Source: Chloroflexota bacterium
GTDB lineage: Bacteria; Chloroflexota; Anaerolineae; Anaerolineales; VGOW01
Length of the DNA stretch: 7,171 nt
Reading direction: 5' to 3'
NCBI GenBank assembly: GCA_016215145.1
Contig: JACRLA010000229.1
Span: 1 to 7,171, forward strand
The position numbers and the translations under genes are program-made. Positions 1 to 5,689 of this stretch are shown here, in pieces. The notes below the pieces were generated by a model that was not told the origin of the DNA, did not search any database, and saw only the letters and a program-made list of their open reading frames with translations. How positions within the stretch are numbered: position 1 is the stretch's first letter; every line of letters starts with the position of its first letter.

Positions 1-222
1 ATCAGTGGCAAACGCCGTCCAACGCTTCTCGCGGTCTGCCATGTTCTCTAAAGCGACGATGTAGGCAAGTTGGTTTGACGACTCACCCACCGCCGTCGTC
101 CAAAAGCCGATGACTTTGATTCCGTGTTTGGCGAAAAATTTGAGGGTGTGATTCTCAAATCGCGCGTTGAGCGCGGCGAGTTTGCCGGGTGTGGCTTCGT
201 ATATGCGTAGTTCGTAGAGCAT
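1..222 (-). CDS. NIPSNAP family protein, N-terminal part (cut by window edge)
   Basis: The first 74 codons of a minus-strand gene read from ATG at 222 and run off the left edge. The translation begins MLYELRIYEATPGKLAAL and continues with a pattern typical of NIPSNAP / dimeric alpha-beta barrel proteins: a YELRIY first strand, a helix ending in F..H...FF..HGI, and a second strand (residues 36-48) followed by the N-Q-L-A-Y-I-V-A-L strand at about 50-58. Family members are usually about 100-110 residues per domain, so roughly 30 or more residues are missing. The start is supported by AAGGA eight bases upstream (complement of 231-235). The biochemical role of bacterial NIPSNAP proteins is not well defined, and no substrate can be named. 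It is transcribed away from the gene at 368 and is not part of the C1 cluster. Family call is confident; function is unknown. Confidence 0.85.
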   Translation of the reverse strand, partial: MLYELRIYEATPGKLAALNARFENHTLKFFAKHGIKVIGFWTTAVGESSNQLAYIVALENMADREKRWTAFATD

Positions 223-367
223 GTTCGGATTCCTTTTCTGTTATGTAATCTTCGACAGCAGGGTTATTATAATCAAATGGTGACTACTCGCCACTTGAAT
301 ATCTTGGAATTGGAATTGCCGTCATACAGAGTTGGGTGCTTCCTTACAGGGATAATTTTTTTTAAAC
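223..367. promoter_or_regulatory. Divergent intergenic region with a TATAAT-like element
   Basis: This 145-bp AT-rich gap separates two divergent genes, so promoters for both should lie here. ATTATAAT at 266-273 contains a perfect -10 hexamer on each strand (268-273 on plus, 266-271 on minus). A GATAAT sits at 351-356, just ahead of the plus-strand start. I could not pair any of these with a convincing -35 box at 16-18 bp, so the exact promoters are not fixed. The plus-strand gene also has no close Shine-Dalgarno sequence: the best candidate, CAGGGA at 347-352, is 15 bases from the ATG. Confidence 0.3.
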
Positions 368-1000
368 ATGAAACAACAAATCCATAATCTCGTTTCATTT
401 CTCACACACAAGAAAATTTATTACACCCTCTTGTTTGTATATTTTGGCTTCATGGCTATTCCGCAATGGTTTCGCCCGTTTTCCCGGCAATTCCTTGTTT
501 GGCTTTTAGCATTGCCGATTATTGTTATCGCTCTAATTGTGATTGGTGTTTGGGGAATAGTTGGAATTTGGCGGACTAACAAAAGCAAAGAACAGTCCAA
601 TCCCAAGCATGTTTTCTTTGCTCAAATATCAGGGGCTGGTCTCTTGTGGTTTGTAGCATCTTTTGCACTTGCTTACGGAACTCATTTTCTTTACAATCAT
701 CAAAAGTTTGATTCAGAAATCTGGCGAAACCCAAATTCAGCAAGGTATGTTTCCTACGACTTAACTCCAAGACAAAGAATGCTTGACGATGTGGTTGAGA
801 ATGTACTCCCTGGAAGCACACAAGATGAAATTGAAACATTACTTGGAGAATCTACAAATACGGGCTATTTTTCCAGAAGTGAGCGAGATTTGATTTATGT
901 ACTTGGAGCAGAAAGGGGTTTAGGCGTTGATTCGGAATGGCTACTCATTTGGTTTGACGATTCAGGAAATTTTGAACGATATGAAATTACTACCGATTAA
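368..1000 (+). CDS. Membrane protein with BamE/SmpA-like C-terminal domain, function unknown
   Basis: A 210-residue protein with three likely transmembrane segments at about 18-34, 42-68 and 83-108, then a soluble domain from about 130 to 207. The soluble part has the hallmark of the BamE/SmpA (SmpA_OmlA) fold: a helix ending in L-P-G-S followed by T-Q-D-E-I-E-T-L-L-G-E (149-161), the familiar 'G.s..eV..lLG' turn, then strands with Y.LG, WLLIWFD and F.RYEI. In proteobacteria this fold is found in outer-membrane assembly lipoproteins, but here there is no lipobox and the domain is tethered to inner-membrane helices, so an outer-membrane assembly role should not be assumed. The gene is visibly richer in A and T than its neighbours, which may mean recent acquisition. 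It is monocistronic and ends four bases before a strong hairpin. The reading frame is secure; the fold assignment is moderate. Confidence 0.75.
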   Translation: MKQQIHNLVSFLTHKKIYYTLLFVYFGFMAIPQWFRPFSRQFLVWLLALPIIVIALIVIGVWGIVGIWRTNKSKEQSNPKHVFFAQISGAGLLWFVASFALAYGTHFLYNHQKFDSEIWRNPNSARYVSYDLTPRQRMLDDVVENVLPGSTQDEIETLLGESTNTGYFSRSERDLIYVLGAERGLGVDSEWLLIWFDDSGNFERYEITTD

Positions 1001-1004
1001 ACAT

Positions 1005-1037
1005 AAAGAGACTCTGATAACGTATCAGAGTCTCTTT
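1005..1037. terminator. Bidirectional hairpin terminator between convergent genes
   Basis: AAAGAGACTCTGATA (1005-1019) is followed by a 3-base loop and its perfect reverse complement (1023-1037), giving a 15-bp stem. The stem begins with AAAGAG and ends in CTCTTT, so either strand carries a U-rich 3' side, although the tract is short. It lies 4 bases after the stop of the plus-strand membrane gene and 16 bases after the stop of the minus-strand cooC, which is where a shared terminator is expected. Confidence 0.85.
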
Positions 1038-1053
1038 GCTTTACACACAAAGA

Positions 1054-1830
1054 TCAAACTCTCACCTTTTCGATCTTCCCCACAATCCCCCTCACCGCCT
1101 CTTGCATCTCGTCACTCGCATCGTAGATCGCCACGCCGTCTCGGTCTGCTTGTTGTGCCTTATTCGTATACGGCATAAAACCTAACACCGCAAGATCGGG
1201 CGAGTGTGATTCGATGTAAGTTCGATCTTCATCGGATTGAACTTTACTGCCGACTAAAAAGAGTCGCTTGATGCCGATGTCGTTGGCGAGTGATTTAATT
1301 TGTGCCGCCGTCGCCAAACTGCGCGCCGTCGGTTCGGCGACGACCACCATTGCGTCCACCGCGTCCGCCGTCGCCCGCCCCAAATGCTCCACACCGGCGT
1401 ACATATCCATCAGCACCACTTCGTCGCGCCGCAACAAAATGTGCGAGACCAGTTGCTTGAGCAAAACACTTTCGGGGCAGATGCAGCCCGACCCACCCTT
1501 CTCTACTGATCCAAGTTCGAGCAAAGCAATGCCGCGATGCCTCGCCACGAATCGATCTGGAATATCATCCACGCGCGGGTTCAATTTGAAATAACCGCCA
1601 TATGTGCCGGGCTTGGCGTCGGTGCGCTCGTAGATCAATTCTTCCATCTCGGCAATCGGCGTCAACGCCTCAACCAAGTTGCGCGGGAATCCGAGAGACG
1701 CGCCCAAGCATGGCGAGGGGTCGGCGTCAATCGCCAACACTTTAAAATTTTGGGAAGCGTAATGATGCGCCAACAGACTTGTCAGAGTCGTTTTGCCCAC
1801 GCCGCCTTTTCCGGTAATCGCTAGTTTCAT
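1054..1830 (-). CDS. cooC: CooC-type nickel-insertion ATPase (CO dehydrogenase maturation factor)
   Basis: A 258-residue MinD/Mrp/NifH-class P-loop ATPase. The deviant Walker A is G-K-G-G-V-G-K-T-T (7-15), switch I is D-A-D-P (35-38), and D-M-Y-A-G-V-E-H-L-G-R (142-152) is the switch II/Walker B segment typical of CooC. The C-I-C pair (Cys116, Cys118), in the setting G-G-S-G-C-I-C-P-E, is the CooC CxC motif that binds metal at the dimer interface and separates CooC from ordinary ParA/MinD proteins. In known systems CooC hydrolyses ATP to help load nickel into the C-cluster of CODH; relatives (AcsF) serve acetyl-CoA synthase. It is cytoplasmic. Length is normal for the family. ATG at 1830 is preceded by GAGAG seven bases upstream. 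It is the last gene of the minus-strand cluster and ends beside the shared hairpin. No CODH or ACS gene is in the window, so which of the two it serves is inferred. Confidence 0.88.
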   Translation of the reverse strand: MKLAITGKGGVGKTTLTSLLAHHYASQNFKVLAIDADPSPCLGASLGFPRNLVEALTPIAEMEELIYERTDAKPGTYGGYFKLNPRVDDIPDRFVARHRGIALLELGSVEKGGSGCICPESVLLKQLVSHILLRRDEVVLMDMYAGVEHLGRATADAVDAMVVVAEPTARSLATAAQIKSLANDIGIKRLFLVGSKVQSDEDRTYIESHSPDLAVLGFMPYTNKAQQADRDGVAIYDASDEMQEAVRGIVGKIEKVRV

Positions 1831-1845
1831 AATTTGACTCTCATT

Positions 1846-1900
1846 TTGATTTTTGAAATTTGAAGTTGGAAGTTGGAATCTCTAATCTCCAATCTCCTTC
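1846..1900. repeat. Low-complexity repeat with GGAGATT / CCAACTT units
   Basis: On the minus strand this reads as short near-tandem units, GGAGATT-GGAGATT-AGAGATT, then CCAACTT-CCAACTT-CAAATTT-C. It fills the gap between the broken small Fe-S gene and cooC. It does not resemble coding sequence or a regulatory site. From general familiarity, such strings recur as dispersed intergenic sequence in Anaerolineae-type genomes, but that cannot be tested within this window. Confidence 0.55.
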
Positions 1901-2038
1901 ACTCCTCTTCTTTTCGCTTCGTCCCTCAACGCCAACATCACCGCTTCCAAGTTTAACTGATTGGCGCACAACGCAATGGGCGCAGCGCCTCACATCTTGT
2001 CCTGCTGTCTCTAAAAGAATCGTTCGTAAGGATTTCAT
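1882..2038 (-). pseudogene. Remnant of a small HdrC-like iron-sulfur protein (internal deletion and frame change)
   Basis: ATG at 2038, with AGGA four bases upstream, opens MKSLRTILLETAGQDVRRCAHC. This resembles the start of small HdrC-like ferredoxin proteins, where a G-Q-D-V-R-R-C-x-x-C motif begins a cluster-binding site. The frame then turns into unlikely sequence and runs into a low-complexity repeat, stopping only at 1841 (65 codons). One base over, however, the sequence reads C-A-N-Q-L-N-L-E-A-V-M-L-A-L-R-D-E-A-K-R followed by R-G-V-K-E-I-G-D and a TAG at 1882-1884. This is a sensible amphipathic C-terminal helix of the kind seen in the same small proteins. The simplest reading is an original gene of about 85-95 codons that lost roughly its middle half, with the frame shifted at about 1968-1978. 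Two near-identical copies of TGCGCC(C/A)AT (1976-1984 and 1960-1968 on the minus strand) flank the join. The family comparison is from memory; an active, unusually short protein cannot be excluded. Confidence 0.5.
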
Positions 2039-2076
2039 AATATCCTGTAGGTCTTACACAATTCGGAGTAGTTCTC

Positions 2077-2160
2077 ATCACGAATAGCACGAATAAACGA
2101 ATGAGACGAATAAAGCAAAATTAAAATTCGTGCTATTCGCAAATTCGAGTCATTCGTGAT
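2077..2160. repeat. Long palindrome with four CGAAT boxes per arm
   Basis: The left arm carries CGAAT at 2081, 2090, 2098 and 2107. The right arm carries ATTCG at 2126, 2135, 2143 and 2152. Both arms have spacing 9-8-9, and all eight boxes are exactly symmetric about 2118.5. The outermost bases ATCA (2077-2080) and TGAT (2157-2160) also pair. In addition, CGAATAGCACGAAT (2081-2094) is the perfect 14-base reverse complement of 2126-2139, so the element can fold in two registers. The centre is AT-rich. It lies 35 bases beyond the stop of the alcohol dehydrogenase and could form a long hairpin in that transcript. It has the look of a dispersed palindromic intergenic element rather than a classic terminator, as no U-run follows. 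Confidence 0.75.
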
Positions 2161-2195
2161 TAAGAGACCTGCGTTTTGCATATTTCCAATTCTAT

Positions 2196-3377
2196 CTAAT
2201 CAAACCGCACCACGCCACGAATGTTCAACCCGGCGTTCATGTCGGCATATCCGTCATTGATCTGATCCAGCGCATAGGTGCGCGTCACCAACTCGTCGAG
2301 TTTGATCTGCCCGCCCTTATACATCGAAAGAATTTTTAGCGCATAGGTGCGCGTCACCAACTCGTCGAGTTTGATCTGCCCGCCCTTATACATCGAAAGA
2401 ATTTTTGGAATCTCCACCTGCGCGTTGCTCGATCCGTAGATCGTCCCCATCAATGTCTTTTGCATCAACACCAACTGCAACGGGCTGATCGGCAAACTAT
2501 CCACCGTAGACGGAGTCAAGCCGCAGACGATGATCGAGCCGGTTTTGGCAGTGGCGGCAAACGCTTGGGCGATGGTCTTGGGATCGGAGATCGCTTCAAA
2601 GGCGAAGTGGACGCCGACTCCGTTTGTCATCTCCATCACCCTCGTCACCACATCTTCCTTGCCCGCGTCAATGGTGTGAGTCGCCCCAAACGATCTTGCC
2701 CATTCAAGTTTTTTCGTCACCACGTCCACCGCAATGATCTTCGCCGCGCCGCACAGCCGCGCCCCTTGCACGATGTTCATCCCCAGCCCGCCCACGCCAA
2801 TCACTAACACGCTACTACCCGGAGTCACCTTCGCCCGATTCACCGCCGCCCCATACCCGCCAGTGACTCCGCATCCAACCAAACAGGCCGACTCAAACGA
2901 ATAACTTGTATCAATCGCGCACAACGAATTTTCGTTGGCGATAACGTACTCACTGAACGCGCCGAGCAAACAAAACTGCCCAACGTCTTGACCCTTTTTG
3001 TTTCGCAAACGAAACGTGCCATCCAGTTGCGGACCTTTTGAAATATTGATCGCCCACACGCAAGCATGAGTCATACCCGACACACAATACTGGCACTTGC
3101 CGCACGACGGAATGAACATCAGCACAACGTGATCGCCCGTTTTGAATCGCGTCACACCCGCGCCAACTTTTTCGACGATGCCCGCGCCCTCGTGACCCAA
3201 CACCATCGGGCGCATCCCCACCGGACGATTGCCCGCCATCACATGATAATCCGAATGACACAAGCCCACCGCTTTTACTTTCACCAACACTTCGCCCGCC
3301 TTCGGTTCGTCCATCTCCAACTCTTCGATCACCAAAGGTTCGCCGGGCTGATAGGAAACTGCGGCGCGTGTTTTCAT
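2196..3377 (-). CDS. Zinc-dependent alcohol dehydrogenase with an internal 23-residue duplication
   Basis: A 393-residue medium-chain dehydrogenase/reductase. The catalytic zinc ligands are Cys40 (in G-L-C-H-S-D), His62 (in G-H-E-G-A-G, 61-66) and Cys169. The structural zinc loop has Cys92, Cys95, Cys98 and Cys106. The Rossmann motif G-V-G-G-L-G is at 194-199, with Asp218 at the end of the second strand, which favours NAD over NADP. The extended loop at about 107-140 (DGTFR, then LGAFSEY) places it near the class III / NDMA-dependent group; the substrate (alcohol, formaldehyde adduct or other) cannot be read from sequence. Residues 325-347 and 348-370 are identical, encoded by an exact 69-bp tandem repeat; without one copy the protein would be 370 residues, the normal length. 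Its ATG overlaps the phosphoesterase stop as ATGA (3374-3377), and AAGGGA lies 8 bases upstream. Whether the duplicated form is active is uncertain. Confidence 0.9.
   Translation of the reverse strand: MKTRAAVSYQPGEPLVIEELEMDEPKAGEVLVKVKAVGLCHSDYHVMAGNRPVGMRPMVLGHEGAGIVEKVGAGVTRFKTGDHVVLMFIPSCGKCQYCVSGMTHACVWAINISKGPQLDGTFRLRNKKGQDVGQFCLLGAFSEYVIANENSLCAIDTSYSFESACLVGCGVTGGYGAAVNRAKVTPGSSVLVIGVGGLGMNIVQGARLCGAAKIIAVDVVTKKLEWARSFGATHTIDAGKEDVVTRVMEMTNGVGVHFAFEAISDPKTIAQAFAATAKTGSIIVCGLTPSTVDSLPISPLQLVLMQKTLMGTIYGSSNAQVEIPKILSMYKGGQIKLDELVTRTYALKILSMYKGGQIKLDELVTRTYALDQINDGYADMNAGLNIRGVVRFD
2269..2406. repeat. Exact 69-bp tandem duplication inside the alcohol dehydrogenase gene
   Basis: Bases 2269-2337 and 2338-2406 are identical over all 69 positions. 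The length is a multiple of three, so the frame is kept and 23 residues are repeated in the protein. The flanking bases differ (C before copy 1, T before copy 2), which fixes the unit. There is no divergence even at third codon positions, so the event is very recent or is an assembly artefact. Confidence 0.95.
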
Positions 3378-4084
3378 ACAATCATTCCCTTCTCCAAAAT
3401 TTCGGTCAACACCTCAATCGTCTCCACGCTGAACGGCAGCAAACGAATTTTGTCCGCTACTGCATCGTGATCATAATGCAAATGATGAATCTGGATTCGC
3501 CCATCGTCCCACACGGCAAAGGTCGCATCCGGCACGCCATAACGCGGCTGACCTAAACTGCCGGGGTTGATAATTATTTTTTTGCCGAACACGCGAATGG
3601 CGGGGAGATGGGTGTGACCCAAAACGATCACGTCAGCCTCTATCGAATCAAACATCGTGTGCAGATCGGATTCGCTGCACGTTGCCGGATTCAGTTGACC
3701 GTTCAGGGGATTCGTCGGCGTGCCATGCGTAACGAAAAATTTTGCGCCGCCGAAAGAAGAGTAATTGGTAAATGGTAATCGAGAAAGACGGGCGATGTCA
3801 TCGCGCGCGAGAATTTTTCTGGAATAAGCGATGGACTCGCGCGCGGCTTCACACAATTCTACGGGGATGCCGTCAACGTCCCCTTGAACCATCGCCTCAT
3901 CGTGATTCCCTTTAACCGCCACCGTCACATTCGCCAACAACCACTTGACGCAGTTCGACGGATCGGGACCGTAGCCGACGGCGTCACCGGCGAAGATCAC
4001 CGCATCCGGTTTTTGTTCGGCGCGTTGCAGAGAGAGCAACGCTTGCCAATTGGCGTGAACATCGGCGATTAAGATCAGGCGCAT
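3374..4084 (-). CDS. YfcE/MJ0936-type metallophosphoesterase
   Basis: A 236-residue calcineurin-like phosphoesterase of the short Metallophos_2 type. All metal-binding motifs are present: D-V-H-A-N (Asp8, His10), G-D-A-V-G-Y-G-P (Asp34), G-N-H-D-E (Asn60, His61), T-H-G (His120) and G-H-T-H (His157, His159), followed by N-P-G-S (173-176). The G-D-A-V-G-Y-G-P version, with a tyrosine and proline after the aspartate, is typical of this subfamily. Members are two-metal phosphodiesterases or phosphatases that act on model substrates such as bis-p-nitrophenyl phosphate; natural substrates are mostly unknown. There is no signal peptide, so it is cytosolic. Its stop overlaps the dehydrogenase start by 4 bp, so the two are probably co-translated. 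No clear Shine-Dalgarno sequence lies before its own ATG; the upstream gap is filled by repeats. Family is sure, substrate is unknown. Confidence 0.9.
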   Translation of the reverse strand: MRLILIADVHANWQALLSLQRAEQKPDAVIFAGDAVGYGPDPSNCVKWLLANVTVAVKGNHDEAMVQGDVDGIPVELCEAARESIAYSRKILARDDIARLSRLPFTNYSSFGGAKFFVTHGTPTNPLNGQLNPATCSESDLHTMFDSIEADVIVLGHTHLPAIRVFGKKIIINPGSLGQPRYGVPDATFAVWDDGRIQIHHLHYDHDAVADKIRLLPFSVETIEVLTEILEKGMIV

Positions 4085-4110
4085 GAGTGGTGCTTTGTTA
4101 TTAAACCGTT

Positions 4111-4150
4111 GAACGCTGAAATCGCTGAACTTCGCTGAGGAATGCTGATT
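4111..4150. repeat. Short GCTGA repeat in the gap before the phosphoesterase
   Basis: GCTGA occurs at 4115, 4124, 4134 and 4144, a spacing of 9-10-10 bases. On the transcribed strand this reads as repeated TCAGC units. It lies within the 105-bp gap between the HdrCB stop and the phosphoesterase start, and no promoter or ribosome binding site stands out there. It looks like dispersed low-complexity sequence. Confidence 0.5.
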
Positions 4151-4186
4151 CTTTTGGCTCTACAGAATTTAACGTAAATGCTTGAG

Positions 4187-4325
4187 ATGTCATTCCGAGT
4201 AATCCATCCAGCGGTGGCTGACCCGCAGGTGGGAGAAACTTAGGTGCGCGAGTGGTGTACAGTTGTGGCGCGCCCGACAAGCTAAGACCGTGAACGCACT
4301 GGTGCGAATGAGCCCGCTTCCGAGT
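4187..4325. repeat. Probable dispersed repeat that supplies the HdrCB C-terminal tail
   Basis: The right part of the HdrCB frame and its stop fall in sequence that begins GTCATTCCGAG at 4189, a common opening of dispersed palindromic intergenic elements. It contains small self-complementary pieces such as GGCGCGCC and CGCAC-TG-GTGCG (just before 4310). The encoded peptide (from about residue 456) no longer resembles HdrB. The left boundary is fairly clear; the right boundary, about 4312-4325, is an estimate from where protein similarity fades. Confidence 0.45.
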
Positions 4326-5689
4326 TTGATCATGTTCTTCGACAACGCCGCCGCCTTCTCGCCCAAGCCCAAAGCCATCGCCATCAATTGCGTAAAGTAG
4401 AGGACGGGGATTTCTTTTTCTCCGTCGTTGCGATTCATTTGATGTTGCCGCCCATCCAAATTGGTGTGGCACAATGGGCAAGCGACCACGACGGCATCCG
4501 CGCCCGCCGCCCGCGCGTCGGCGAGAATGTTTGCGCTGAGGTCTAGCACAATGTCGGTGCGCGTGATCGAGAGCGACGCGCCGCAGCACATCGTCTTACT
4601 TCCCCAATCCAACGTCGTCGCGCCCAATGCCGAAACGAGTTGATCCATCTCTTGCGGATATTCGGCTTGCGCCGCGTCGGTGATCTTCGGCGGGCGAGTG
4701 AGCAAACAACCGTAATAGCAGGCGACCTTTAAATCTTTGAGCGGCTTCTTCACTTGCGCCGAAATTTTTTCCAGACCCACACGGCTGAGCAGCGTGTCGA
4801 GCAATGAACGCACCGCCACATCACTGGCAAACTTGTAACCGATCTCCGATTCCATTTTTGCTTTCAACGCCGCATCATTTTCGATCTCGTGCATCGCCAC
4901 GCGAAAACGGTTGAAGCACATCGCGCAAGGCAGAGTCACTTCTTTGAGACCCATCTGTTCGATCACCGCCACGTTCACTAACGGCAACTCGGTTGCCAAA
5001 TGCGGATCCACGCGATGCGCCGGGGACGAGCCGCAGCACACCCAGTCCTGCGCCTCAACCAGATCAAGATCAAGCGCTTTGGTCACAGCGCGGATCGAAT
5101 GATCATATTCCGACGCCATCGAGTGCAGCGAACAACCGGGATAGTAGGCAACTTGATTCGGTTTTACGTCTACGCGCTTCACTTGTTTGGGCGTGCGCTT
5201 AAACGTCGGCGTCAATTTAATTTTGCCCTTGCCTATCATCTCCAACCCCATACCCACATCTTTAAGCGGCTGCCCCGTGCGGAGATTCATCTCGCCGATT
5301 AAACCGAGTTCGTACGCGCGCCCAAGAAGATTCACGTTACGCAAAAACACTTTGTTAAACAACGCTACGTGCGGAACTTTGGGCGCAACGCCGCGCGCTA
5401 ACGCTTCCTTCACCATGAAGTCCATCACCTTCGCCACGTCAATGCCTTGCGGGCAGCGCGTAGTGCAGGTTTGGCATCCGGCGCACAGCCAGGTGGTCTT
5501 GGCGTTCACCACCATCTCATCCTGCCCCAACTGCGCGGCGCGCATCACCTGATTCGGCGCGAGATCAAAATACTCGGCGAGCGGGCAGCCCGATGTGCAT
5601 TTCACGCATTGGTAGCACAGAAAAACATTCTCGCCTGTTTCAGCGCGAATCTTTTCAGCAAGATCGGTTTTCAATTCGGTGATGGTCAT
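4190..5689 (-). CDS. hdrCB: HdrC-HdrB fusion: heterodisulfide-reductase-like iron-sulfur protein
   Basis: A 499-residue protein joining an HdrC-type ferredoxin to an HdrB-type subunit. Two [4Fe-4S] motifs lie at the N-terminus: Cys25-x2-Cys28-x2-Cys31-x3-Cys35-Pro and Cys69-x2-Cys72-x2-Cys75-x3-Cys79-Pro. Two complete CCG domains follow: Cys186, Cys218-Cys219, Cys255-x2-Cys258; and Cys324/Cys328, Cys368-Cys369, Cys404-x2-Cys407. In HdrB such cysteines hold noncubane [4Fe-4S] clusters. In acetogens and other bacteria HdrABC-like proteins pass electrons to or from MetVF, which is the likely role here since metF lies directly upstream. HdrA, the flavin subunit, is not in the window. The start at 5689 was chosen over an in-frame one at 5746 because its ATG overlaps the metF stop as ATGA and has GAGG five bases upstream. 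The last 40 or so residues look unlike HdrB and lie in a probable repeat, so the true C-terminus may be lost. Confidence 0.9.
   Translation of the reverse strand: MTITELKTDLAEKIRAETGENVFLCYQCVKCTSGCPLAEYFDLAPNQVMRAAQLGQDEMVVNAKTTWLCAGCQTCTTRCPQGIDVAKVMDFMVKEALARGVAPKVPHVALFNKVFLRNVNLLGRAYELGLIGEMNLRTGQPLKDVGMGLEMIGKGKIKLTPTFKRTPKQVKRVDVKPNQVAYYPGCSLHSMASEYDHSIRAVTKALDLDLVEAQDWVCCGSSPAHRVDPHLATELPLVNVAVIEQMGLKEVTLPCAMCFNRFRVAMHEIENDAALKAKMESEIGYKFASDVAVRSLLDTLLSRVGLEKISAQVKKPLKDLKVACYYGCLLTRPPKITDAAQAEYPQEMDQLVSALGATTLDWGSKTMCCGASLSITRTDIVLDLSANILADARAAGADAVVVACPLCHTNLDGRQHQMNRNDGEKEIPVLYFTQLMAMALGLGEKAAALSKNMIKLGSGLIRTSAFTVLACRARHNCTPLAHLSFSHLRVSHRWMDYSE

Noticed and set aside
2950..3381. Minus-strand frame of 143 codons overlapping the dehydrogenase start
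   Set aside because: It is the +1 frame of the dehydrogenase N-terminal half, rich in Arg, Gly and Ser, with no family resemblance.
4101..4589. Minus-strand frame overlapping the HdrCB end
   Set aside because: It is an alternate frame of HdrCB and of the repeat after it. I checked whether it might hold the lost HdrB C-terminus, but it shows no HdrB-like sequence.
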